17,522 nucleotides of DNA from Zygnema cylindricum. Taxonomy: Eukaryota; Streptophyta; Zygnematophyceae; Zygnematales; Zygnemataceae. Below are positions 1 through 8,457 of this stretch, in pieces. Position numbers and translations under genes: made by a program. The stretch is from NCBI GenBank assembly GCA_037447655.1, contig JBBHKE010001838.1, positions 1-17,522 on the forward strand, written 5' to 3'. The stretch's first letter is position 1. Each line of letters opens with the position of its first letter. The notes beneath the pieces are model-generated. The model saw only the letters and a list, made by a program, of their open reading frames with translations, was not told where the DNA came from and ran no database searches.

Positions 1-126
1 CCCCTCCCCCTCCCTCTCCCTCTCCCTCTTCCTCTCTCTCCCTCTCTCTACCTCTCTCTCTCCTCTCTCTACCTCTCTCTCTCTCCTCTCCCTCTCTGTC
101 TCTGTCACTCTCTTTCTCTCTCTCTC
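1..126. repeat. CT-rich microsatellite in intron
   Basis: The plus strand is almost pure pyrimidine (CT, CCCT and CTCT mixtures) from the window edge to about 126, followed by a short CA run (127-141). It lies in the intron that ends at the AG at 171-172, so it belongs to the 3' part of an intron whose donor is outside the window. Part of it may serve as an extended polypyrimidine tract, although the T-rich stretch at 148-170 next to the acceptor is the more likely functional tract. Confidence 0.9.
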
Positions 127-172
127 ACACACACATACACATGCTTTGTTTTTATTCTCTTTTTTTTTATAG

Positions 173-312
173 GTGGTTTAGATGGGGGAGGTTTGAGAGA
201 GGGAAGGGATTTTTCTGGAGAAGGGAAGCTTTTGAGTTCTCTGAAGGAGTTGAGAGGTCATCTTGAGAGAGCACAGGAGGAGCAGAGGGAGACGATTCGA
301 CAGAAGGATGAG
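173..312 (+). CDS. Coiled-coil protein, penultimate coding exon (partial gene)
   Basis: This looks like an internal coding exon. A T-rich tract ending TTTTTTATAG (acceptor AG 171-172) precedes it, and GAG|GTGAGG (GT at 313-314) follows it. The only frame open throughout starts with two bases of a split codon and then reads 46 residues, GLDGGGLREGRDFSGEGKLL... ending ...RETIRQKDE. The second half (SSLKELRGHLERAQEEQRE) has the Leu spacing and Glu/Arg/Lys richness of a coiled coil. It ends on a complete codon, so the phase-0 junction to the exon at 920 continues the helix as ...RQKDE-AVKERERLE... Upstream exons are outside the window. The protein family is not identified; a structural or scaffold role is only inference from composition. 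Confidence 0.72.
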
Positions 313-919
313 GTGAGGGAGGGAGGGAGGGAGGGAGGGAGGGAGGGACGGGAAGGGATGAGGGAGCATAGAGGCATAGAGAGAGGGACAGTAGGTGAGA
401 TAAGAGGAGAGGAGGGAGAGATGAGCTGAGATATGTGAGGCAACGAGAGGTAGAAAGGTGAGATGAGAGACAGGAGGATGAGAGGAGACAGATAGTGGCA
501 TTGATAAGTTGAGAAGAGAGAAAGCGAGAGAGATATGAGATGATGGAGAGGGAGATAAAATGAGATGAGAAAGAGAGAAGGAAAGATGAAATGACTCTGG
601 CAGAGAGAGGGAGAGATCTCATGAGAGGAGATTTAGAGAGTCGAGATACGTTGAAAGGAGAAGAGATGAGTTGAGCTGGAGGAAGAGGGGAGAAAGAGGG
701 AGTGAGCGAGAGAGAGATGTTTTGATGCTTTTTTGAAAATAAACCATTTTTGTCCTTCTTGATCCTTTCCAGCAAATCACAAATCTTACGTCAGAAACAT
801 ATTGTGGCAAGATTTTACCTGACATACAAGAATGTTTTTTCTTTTTTCTCTTTCCTTTTTTGCTTGTTTTCTTATTTTTTTTCCCTTTTTTATTTTTTGC
901 ATTATTCTTTTTTATGCAG
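313..919 (+). other. Intron, purine-rich then T-rich
   Basis: This is the intron between the two coiled-coil exons. It opens with GTGAGG, is strongly purine-rich (GAGA, GGGA, GAGATGAGA) to about 720, and changes to T-rich DNA with long T runs ending TTTTTATGCAG (AG at 918-919). An acceptor-like TCCTTTCCAG at about 763-772 could be an alternative site, but the frame after it does not give the coiled-coil continuation. The reading frames across the GA tract are low-complexity and not convincing as protein. Confidence 0.7.
317..348 (+). repeat. (GGGA)8 run at splice donor
   Basis: Eight perfect GGGA units begin five bases after exon 173-312 ends, so the donor GTGAGG merges into the repeat. Four or more GGG runs with one-base loops fit a canonical G-quadruplex pattern on the coding (RNA-like) strand. 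Confidence 0.95.
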
Positions 920-1042
920 GCGGTGAAGGAGAGGGAAAGGTTAGAAATTGAAAACAAAAAACTTCAATATCGCGTTGTTCATTTAGTGAGAGCTCTGAAA
1001 GATGGAGACGAAAAAATAGAAAAATTGTCAAAAGAAAAGTAA
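920..1042 (+). CDS. Coiled-coil protein, terminal exon
   Basis: This is the last coding exon of the gene whose previous exon is 173-312. It follows the acceptor TTTTATGCAG and reads 40 residues in phase 0 from AVKERERLEIENKKLQYR through VVHLVRALKDGDEKIEKL and SKEK, then TAA at 1040-1042. It is highly charged with regularly spaced Leu, Ile and Val, so it is very probably the end of a C-terminal coiled coil. The segment with KLQYRVVHLVRAL is distinctive and reminds me of C-terminal motifs in small plant coiled-coil proteins, but I cannot name the family with confidence. An AATAAA follows 38 bases after the stop, supporting this as the gene's 3' end. Confidence 0.78.
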   Translation, partial: AVKERERLEIENKKLQYRVVHLVRALKDGDEKIEKLSKEK

Positions 1043-1080
1043 ATATATTTAGGGACCTTTTTACCCATCTTGTTTTAGCT

Positions 1081-1086
1081 AATAAA
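1081..1086 (+). terminator. Possible poly(A) signal AATAAA
   Basis: AATAAA lies 38 bp downstream of the TAA at 1040-1042 in an AT-rich context (GCTAATAAACATTAATTT). Its position and sequence fit a near-upstream element for the coiled-coil gene. A six-base match in AT-rich DNA is weak evidence alone. Confidence 0.45.
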
Positions 1087-1289
1087 CATTAATTTCATGA
1101 GATTTCTTGAAAATTTTCCCATTTTTTTTTGTGAAATATGGGCTTTACCGGATTGCCCACCATTGGAAAAGGGATATAAAAAAAGTTTGCAAAAAATGTA
1201 GACTTTTAGGTCACCATCGTAAGCTTTTAGGCTTGTAGACTTTTTACCAACATTTAGTGAAAAAAAAAGCTTAAAGAAATGAAAGCGAG

Positions 1290-1960
1290 GGAGAAAATCT
1301 CTCCTACTCTCCCTCTTTCTCTCTCTCCCTGTCTCTTACTTCCCTGTCCCTCTCTCTCTCTTGCTCTCTCCCTCTCTCTCTCCCTCTCTCTTCCCTCTCC
1401 CTCTCCCGCTCCCTCTCCCTCTCCCGTCTCTGTCCCCTACTTTTTCCTCATTCTTTAAATGCACATGTCTATTTCTCTCTCTGGTTTCCATAGTTTTCTC
1501 CCATCTCTATCTCTCTTACTCCTGTTAATTCTCCCCGACTTTTCCCCTCTTATTTCTCTCTCCCTTTTCTTTCTTTTTCTCTCTTTATTTTTTAACATTT
1601 AAAGCCATCCTTACTTCATCTCTTCTTCATTCCTTTTCTGTCTCCTTGTCTTCTCCTTTATCCACCTGTTGTCCTTCTCTTCCTCTCCCTTCTCCACCTT
1701 CAGATCACCTGTCTCCCTTTGTCTCTTTCTTTTTCCTCTCCCTCGCTCTGTCTGACTTTCTTATCGCTTTTTCTTCTATCTGTCTCTCCCCTCTCTCTTC
1801 CCTTCTATTCCCTTATTTCACTCTTCTACCCTTTTGCAATCTCTTCTGTGAATTTTTGTTCTCTCTCCCTCTCTCTCACCCCGCCGTCTCTCTTTTGTTT
1901 CTCCTCTTCCTCTTGACTTCCGCCTTTAGGTCTCTTCTTTTCCCTTTATGTTTATGATTT
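1290..1960. repeat. Degenerate CT/CCTT-rich low-complexity tract
   Basis: This is about 670 bp of mostly pyrimidine on the plus strand with mixed CTCT, CCCT and TTCT units and few purines. Open frames here arise because stop codons need purines in given positions; their products are Ser/Leu/Pro/Phe-rich and have no domain pattern. I see no gene in this stretch. Confidence 0.85.
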
Positions 1961-2030
1961 CAAATAATGCATGTCTATTTATCATTTGATATTTTTTTCT
2001 TTTTTTTTCTCAAGTTGAACAAGAAACATT

Positions 2031-2350
2031 GTCTCTCTTCCCTCCCTCCATCCTCCCTCCTCCCTCCTTTATCCTCCCTCCTTCCTCCTCCCTCCCTCCC
2101 TCCTCCCTCCTCCCTCCTCCCTCCCTCCTCCCTCCTCCCTCCTCTCTCCTCCTCCCTCCTCCCTCCTCTCTCCTCCCTCCCTCCCTCCCTCTATCCTCCC
2201 TCCCTCCCTCCCTCCTTCCTCCCTCCCTCCTCCCTCCCTCCCTCCCTCCTCCCTCCTCCCTCCTCCCCCCTCCTCCCTCCTTCCTCCCTCCCTCCTCCCT
2301 CCCTCCCTCCCTCCTCCCTCCTCCCTCCTCCCCCCTCCTCCCTCCTTCCT
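2031..2350. repeat. CCT/CCCT minisatellite array with 65-bp duplication
   Basis: This is near-pure C/T DNA made of CCCT and CCT units. Within it, a block of 65 bp starting CCTTCCTCCCTCC at 2214 is repeated exactly from 2279, and the first seven bases recur at 2344, so two perfect 65-bp units lie head to tail. The minus strand carries many closely spaced G-runs. The array abuts the left end of repeat copy A, and a trace of it (CTCCCTCGCTCACG) is carried at the left end of copy B. Confidence 0.95.
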
Positions 2351-4122
2351 CCCTCGCTCACGCTCGGTTTAGATTGACTTGATTTTTCCAAAGTTACCCT
2401 CTTTCGTCTTTTCTCCCTCACCACTATTACTGTTAAAAACTGATTAATATCAGGACAGATTTAGTGTTGATTATTTATTTTGTGGCCCAAATGATGTGGA
2501 CTAATTTTGAACCATAAATAGGTTTTAGCGTGTCAGAAAAAAGCACATAACATTAATTAAGTGTTAATACTGAAATTAAGTGTTAATACTGTTATTATAT
2601 TTTCCGAGAGCATTAAAAAGTAGGAGGGAATTAGTGTTATTAACACATAATAATCTACGGTATAGATTACAAAATAAAAGAAAATAGAGAAAGAAAAGTG
2701 AAAGAAAAAGAAAAAGCAACTAAAATTATGTCGAATCTGAAAAATTATGTCGTAGAGTCCGAACTGATTTTTTTTTTAGATAATATTCTTTAAGCTGTAA
2801 TTTTATCATCTAACAAATCACAAGAAGACTATTCGAGATCGCGATGGTAACCCATCCGAGTCCATGGGAGCTGCAAGGGATGGCAACGCCAAAAATTTGA
2901 AAACTACATGTGGAAGGGAAGCAAGCAAAAAGGAAAAACAAGGCGAAAAAAACGAATAAACAAAAAAATCGCACGTGAAACAAAGATACCCAAAAAAGCA
3001 ACAACCTCTAAAAGAAAGAAACAGTGTGCGTAAACCAACATTACCGTGCCAAACCCCAATATAACTAAGTATATGCAAAAAGTAATCTCGTAAGTCCTTT
3101 AAGCCCGGAGGAGCACTTTAAGGGACACGTTGAGGATCCATGATCGCAATAGTCGATTGAGTGAGGAAAATTATGCACTCACTCTAAAGCCACAGGTAAA
3201 TGTTGATGATAAAAAGAAGTAAGGACCAAAGTAGGAGGGCTCCCAAGTCCTCGATGCTCAAACAAGCGCCGACTATAAACATTGAGAAATTTCTCCAAAG
3301 CAACACCCAAACAACCAAATATCCAAACCGCCATCGGAATATAGTCAACCATAGGATTTTTTTGATTCGTTCTTCTTAGTCGCGTCACGGGCGGCCACTC
3401 CTATCGAGCCGCTGGCTCGCTTGACCAACGACTGTATCCGCGGTAAGGTTCGCCAAAACAATGTCACCAACTTTGCGATGTGCACCACCGAGTAGTACGC
3501 TATCAATTCAATGAAAAACCTCCTGCCGAACACAATAGCCCCCATCAGAAACGATAGTTGTAGTGCTGCCGCGAATAGTGTCGTGCGCCTAAATCAACTA
3601 GCCCCCCCCTTTGAGCAAAGAAGCAAATGGATATCATCGAGCACAAGGACAAGATCACACGAGCAAACAAGAGAGTTAAGCAAAAGTGGACGAGGGGAGG
3701 GTAAGCCAAAACCTGCGTGTTGTGGTGAATTGAGCAGTCGTCAAACGGAGGGTGGATAAAATAGTAGCTAATACCCAAGCTACGGAGCTAGGTCCATCAC
3801 AAGTGAGAAACCGTGCAACAAAGAATCAGAGGTAAGCGCCTCAAAAGCTCGGTTTTAATGGGCCTTGACAACCTGATCATAAATTTATTCATAGATATGC
3901 AGAATATATTTCGTAACATCCGCGGCAATAGGATGAAGAGAACATGACACATCCATATCGAACCGTCGGAAGGCGAGAACACAGTCCGAAACACGAGGGA
4001 CAACGGTACACCCTGTATCGCTATTAGTGTTAATAATTTTTTTGCCACTTAAAAGCATATTTTGTCTGTACACACTCGTCCAACTTTTAATTTCAGACAG
4101 CCAATCGGAAGCTGAAAATCTT
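2351..4122. repeat. Tandem repeat unit, copy A (unclassified)
   Basis: This is the first copy of a long unit that recurs at 4131 with an offset of 1780 bp (CCCTCGCTCACGCTCGG at 2351 and 4131). The copies are alignable along their length but carry many substitutions and indels. Copy A alone has a 17-bp duplication (ATTAAGTGTTAATACTG at 2556 and 2575). Copy A stops at GAAAATCTT near 4122, inside what is the foldback loop in copy B. Minus-strand frames, for instance 3345-3545 and 3179-3388, are frame-shifted relative to copy B. No recognisable transposase or reverse-transcriptase motif was found. It could be a non-autonomous element or a segmental tandem duplication. Confidence 0.88.
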
Positions 4123-4130
4123 TCCATTCT

Positions 4131-6191
4131 CCCTCGCTCACGCTCGGTTTAGATTGACTTATTTTTTCCAAAGTTACCCTCTTTCGTCTTTTCTCCCTTA
4201 CCACTATTACTGTTAAAAACTGATTAATATGAAGACAGATTTAGATCAATAATTTATTTTTGGAATGTGGACTAATTGTGAACCATAAATAGGTTCTAGC
4301 GTTTCAAAAAGTGGTATTTTATTTTCCGGAAGCATTAAAAAGGAGTGTAATTAAAATATACTAATTTACAGTATAGATTACAAAAAAAAGAAAATAGTGA
4401 AAGAAAAGCAAAAGAAAAAGATAAAGCAGCTAAAATCATGTCGAATCTGAAAAATTATGTCGTAGAGTCCAAACTGATGTTTTTTTATAGATAATATACT
4501 TTAAGTTGTGGTTTTGTCATTTAACAAATCACAAGGAGACTATTAGAAATCGCGATGGTAAACCATCCGAGTCAATGGGAGCTACAAGGGATGGCAATGC
4601 TAAAACTTGAAAACTACATGTGGAAGGGAAGCAAGCAAAAAGGAAAAACAATGCGAAAGAAACGAATAAACAGAAAAATGGCACGTGAAACAAAGATACC
4701 CAAAAAAGCAACAACCTCTAAAGGAATGAAACAAAGTGTGCTTAAACCAACATTACCGTGCCAAGCCCCAATATAACTAAAGATCTGTAAAAAGTAATCT
4801 CCTAAGTCCCTTAAGCCCGGATGAGCACTTTGAGAGAGTTTCGGAACATGTTGACGATCTATGATCGCACTAGTCGATCGAGTGAGAAAAAGTTCGCACT
4901 CACTGTATAGTACACAGGTAAATGTTGATGATAAAAAGAAGTAAGGACCGAAGCAGGAAGGCTCCCAAATCCTCGATGCTCAAACGAGCGCCGACTATAA
5001 ACATTGAAAAATAATTCCAAAGCAACAACAAAATATCCAAACCGCCATCGGAATAAAGTCATCCGTAGGATCTTTTTGTGCATAATCAAGCTCGTTTTTC
5101 TTAGTCGCGTCACTGGTAGCCACTCCTATCGAGCCGCTCGCTCGCTTGACCAACGACTGTATCCGCGGTAAGGTCCGCCAAAACAATGTCACCAACTATG
5201 CGATGTGCACCATTGAGTAGTACGATATCAATTCAATGAGAAACCTCCGGACAAACACAATAGCCCCCATCAGAAGCGATAGTTGTTGTGCTGTCGCGAA
5301 TAGTGTCGTGCGCCTAAATCAACTACCCCCCCCCTCGGGAGCAACGAAGAAAATGGATACCATTGAACTCAAGGACAAGATCACACGAGCAAACAAGAGA
5401 GTTAAGCAAAGGTGGACGAGGGGAGGCTAAGCCAAAACCTGCGTGTTGTGGTGAATTGAGCAGTCGTGAAACGGAGGGTGGATAAAATAGGAGTAGCTAA
5501 TACCCAAGCTACGAAACTAGGTCAATCACGAGTGATAAAGCGTGCAACGAAGAATCAGAGGTAAGTGCCTCGAAAAGCTCGGTTTTAATGGGCCGTGACA
5601 ACCTTATCATAAATTTATTCATATAAAAGCGCAATTTATTTAAACACTAGGATAAATTTAAATTATAAATTTATTTATACACTAGGATGAAGAGAACATG
5701 ACGCATCCATATTGAACCGTCGGAAGGCGAGAACACACGGTCCGAAACACGAGGGACAACGCTACACCGTGTATCGCTATTAGTGTTAATAATTTTTTCG
5801 CCACTTAAAAACATAGTTCAAAAGTAGGCGTTTTTATGGTAGGCCTTTGGTCGGCGCCTTTATCGTAAGTTGTGTTATGGGCTTTTCATGTGATCTTCTT
5901 AGTTTGCTACTTTGATGAGCGACCGTCCGATCGTCCGAATCTGACGGTGTAAATAAAAATTTTTGGTCCGAATGTTTTAATTGGCCAATTTTTGGTCCGA
6001 ATGTTTTAATTGGTCCGAATAGGTCCGAATACAATATGGATCTTAAGGTCATATTGTATGTTTTGCATACAATAGGCATATTGTATGGGCCTACTTTCAC
6101 CTACTTTTGAACTATGCTTAAAAACATATTTTGTCCGTACACACTCGTCCGATTTTTTATTTCAGACAGCCAATCGGAAGCTGAGAATCTT
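4131..6191. repeat. Tandem repeat unit, copy B, with nested insertion
   Basis: This is the second copy of the unit seen at 2351-4122, starting with the same CCCTCGCTCACGCTCGG. Removing the nested transposon and one target copy (313 bp) gives about 1748 bp, against 1772 bp for copy A. Local differences include loss of the GTGTTAATACTG repeats and an AT-rich substitution at about 5628-5690 in place of a CG-containing segment in A. The plus-strand frame at 4555-4776 is not preserved in A because of a one-base length difference, so no coding constraint is evident. Confidence 0.88.
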
Positions 6192-6299
6192 ACCTTTCAA
6201 TCGCAACCGTCAGTTCTAAAATCCGACAGGTGTGTACGGAGAAAAGATGCTTTAAGCGACGAAAAGAACATGAACACTAATAGCGATTCACGGTGTAGC
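5761..6299. repeat. Long imperfect foldback at end of copy B
   Basis: The left arm starts GCTACACCGTGTATCGC at 5761. The right arm ends GCGATTCACGGTGTAGC at 6299, its reverse complement with one mismatch. The match continues inward at lower identity (TTCGCCACTTAAA against its counterpart near 6250, and TCCGTACACAC against GTGTGTACGGA near 6230), giving arms of roughly 95 bp around a short loop near 6165-6205. The left arm is interrupted by the transposon at 5812-6116. Copy A keeps the left arm but lacks the right arm. This could be a structured element end. Confidence 0.8.
5812..6116. mobile_element. 305-bp non-autonomous TIR transposon (MITE, hAT-like)
   Basis: The element begins CATAGTTCAAAAGTAGG and ends CCTACTTTTGAACTATG, a perfect 17-bp terminal inverted repeat. 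It is flanked by 8-bp direct repeats CTTAAAAA at 5804-5811 and 6117-6124. Copy A has one corresponding site (CTTAAAAGCATATTTTG), a pre-insertion allele. Eight-base target duplications are typical of hAT transposons, which is the basis of the family suggestion; the termini themselves are not decisive. Inside are two 29-bp direct repeats containing GGTCCGAATGTTTTAATTGG, and small hairpins (ATTGTATG/CATACAAT at 6053-6073; ACAATATG/CATATTGT at 6031-6057). There is no coding capacity, so it would need a transposase in trans. Confidence 0.88.
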
Positions 6300-6339
6300 A
6301 ACTAGCAAGAGTTTTTCAAGAAAAAACATGTTTAAACCC

Positions 6340-7752
6340 GTACGGCATTACATACGTGGCGGCTCGAAACAGAGCTACTTCCAATAAACAAAATTACTGT
6401 TACCGAGATTACCCTTTTGTACCTTGATGTTTTTTTCAATTGCATGTTTTGCAATAAAGTTTTCACGTTTAATCTTTGTTTTGTTTCCACTGTTTGTTTT
6501 TCGTATGAAGCTAATGAAAGGTTTTTCAAGATAAGTATAATTCATAAAAATGTGCTACATAAGATACCGTGCGGTGCGTTTCACTTTTCCATTTTCATTT
6601 TGAAATTTCGCGCGACTGTACCTTTTTAGATAAAAGTACGTTTGTAATGCCACGCGGCACTACCTGAATCCTTAAAACAATTTGTAATTCTGATTACCAA
6701 TTGGACCTTCGCGCCAAGAATTCCGTACGAGCTTGTCGGGGAGCAAAAAAGTTCGAACAGGAACAAAACGTCGGAAGAGGCCGGGGTAATCCGATGTTAC
6801 TGTACTTGTAATCAGCCAATTGCATTCCACCATTTTCGACCGCTCAGTTTCTGCCAGGTGTCCGATCTAGCACTTCCGTATGAGCCAACGAGCTCACTTA
6901 TGTAGATCCACGTGGCGTTCCTGGATAAGCTTTTGAGTACTGTACTTTTCCGGTCTTTGACTTTCCTGACGCTTAATGGTGGATCTCTGATTCCATGTAA
7001 GGTTACGTATTGACCTTTTAGTTCGTTTCTGACCGAACTGTAGAACTAGGAGAATAAATAGTGTCTCTATGGATAGAATTCAGTTTTACTGCCACGCGTG
7101 ACACCTGTTTGTGCGAAACAGCGCCAAGTCATTATATGGAATCTTACAGTTCTGTTACCGTACCGTTCTAATGTCGAAACTGGCAGAAAAACGCTGTCGA
7201 CTGTCAAGAATATGTTTCTACCGTACAGGAATTTATCCTTGCGACCGACCTTTGTGGTGAAAGTTAAATAAATGGTGATATTTATCTGGCACGTGCCACT
7301 GGAGCTCGTACGGTATTTAATTATATATACTCATTGGAGCTTCGACGTTATCTCTCCTTGAAACGTGGCGGTCCTCTAGTTGCCCACGCCTATCTTCTCA
7401 ATTTTATTGCGCAGATCTACACGTGGCACCTAAATAGTGTAAATTCAAACACAAACATATCGTACCTTTCCCTATACGTCTTGGTAACGAATGCTAATTA
7501 TTTAGCGTTTACATTACTTATTTATTTAGCAGATTGTTGACACTCGACTAGTTATAGTGTTGACCATCACGTGCTAAGCAGTTTAGTTCGAATCACTGTA
7601 TCGAATCGATATGGCAAACATGTACGGCATTGGAATACATTCACGATTATGTACGGAAAGACTATTATCTTGCCTACGATTTCAGTACGCATTTTGTCTT
7701 CTGGATTCATTTTATGTACGTCTGTACGAAACTAGTACTTTTGTGGCTGTAC
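6340..7752. promoter_or_regulatory. GTAC-dense, ACGTG-containing segment without a clear gene
   Basis: This stretch has no convincing long reading frame and differs in texture from its neighbours. I count 19 GTAC tetramers between 6340 and 7752, seven of them in 7622-7752. ACGTGGC or CACGTG occurs at 6354, 6909, 7290, 7363, 7420 and 7568. GTAC is the core bound by SBP-domain factors (including copper regulators in green algae), and ACGTG cores are G-box/ABRE sites; any regulatory function here is inference. A TATA-like TTATATATA lies at 7320-7328. It could be a promoter or enhancer for the frame at 8458, or simply an old unclassified element. Confidence 0.35.
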
Positions 7753-7868
7753 GGCAATATCTTTCCTTTCTTTGCAGCAGCCCTCCAGTCAGTTTCTCCT
7801 GCCAAGTGCAATGCTTACAAGAAACTGAAGCGTTTTCGCATCTTTTCGGTCCTTTTGATGCGATTTAA
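7611..7868 (+). other. Small ambiguous ORF, possibly spurious
   Basis: ATGGCAAAC starts an 85-codon frame (MANMYGIGIHSR...) in a plant-like ATGGC context. An overlapping frame from 7630 is open for 98 codons. The repeated GTAC motif falls in all frames, so neither product is clearly coding. A good acceptor-like tract, CCTTTCTTTGCAG, ends at about 7780 and would cut both frames, suggesting this may instead be 5' untranslated or intronic sequence. No family is recognised. Confidence 0.15.
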
Positions 7869-8294
7869 TAAATATCTTGGACTGGATTTGAAGCCAAAAA
7901 CTTTACCAGGATCGTATATTCTTTGAAGGACTATCCAGATAAGGCTTTTGATTAGAAGGACGTAATAATTTGGAAAAAGACGACAATCTAAAAGGTTTCT
8001 AAAAGAGTTAAAAAGGTTACTAAAAGCGCAAAAAGGCATCGAAGAAAGTGTAAAGGCTTGAAAGAGAGACTAGCAGCAACTCTGCAAATGTTCTTTTTTT
8101 GTGTACTCTGAATAATTTTTTATCGGATATTTAAAAAGTCCTCTTCTTCTTGTCCTCTCTCCTCTTTTCCGATCTTCACAACTACTGTAGTGCTGATTTT
8201 TTTATTAAACTTGCGTCTTTTTGAAAAGAAATATATTACTTGTCTTATACTTTGTCAAAAACTGCGACTTCAAGTTGATCTCTTCCTCTAATCT

Positions 8295-8329
8295 CTCCCT
8301 CCCTCCCTCCCTCCCTCCCTCCCTCCCTC
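8295..8329. repeat. (TCCC)n microsatellite
   Basis: This is an uninterrupted run of TCCC/CCCT units about 130 bp upstream of the ATG at 8458. It resembles the pyrimidine patches common in plant 5' untranslated regions, and on the minus strand it gives consecutive GGG runs. Confidence 0.9.
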
Positions 8330-8430
8330 ACGCATTATTCCCCTTGGAAAAAACACCTTTCTTTTCCATTTTTGCAACTACAGCAATATCAAACTCTAGT
8401 TTCACAATCTAAGCCTATATTTTCTATTCT

Positions 8431-8439
8431 AAACCCTAA
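8431..8439 (+). promoter_or_regulatory. Telo-box AAACCCTAA
   Basis: AAACCCTAA, the plant interstitial telomere motif found near transcription starts of many plant housekeeping and translation-related genes, lies 18 bp before the ATG at 8458. Its position just ahead of a reading frame, after a pyrimidine patch, supports a 5' untranslated or core-promoter location. A single nine-base match is modest evidence. Confidence 0.4.
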
Positions 8440-8457
8440 TATATTTCTCTTTTGACT

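Noticed and set aside
167-775. A 202-codon minus-strand frame opposite the coiled-coil exon and intron
   Set aside because: Its product is Ser/Leu/Pro low-complexity sequence antisense to GA repeats; the plus strand has splice sites and a continuous coiled coil across 173-312 and 920-1042.
1646-2382. Several open frames of 60-136 codons (Ser/Leu/Pro-rich) across the CT arrays
   Set aside because: They are by-products of pyrimidine-only sequence that cannot form stop codons; all frames are open and the products are low-complexity.
4555-4776. Lys-rich 73-codon plus-strand frame in copy B
   Set aside because: Copy A has a one-base length difference in the same stretch (near 2893), so the frame is not conserved.
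2818-5195. Minus-strand frames in repeat copies A and B (for example 3345-3545, 3179-3388, 4859-5113)
   Set aside because: The corresponding frames differ by indels and stops between the two copies and I recognise no domain; they may be relics, but cannot be called genes.
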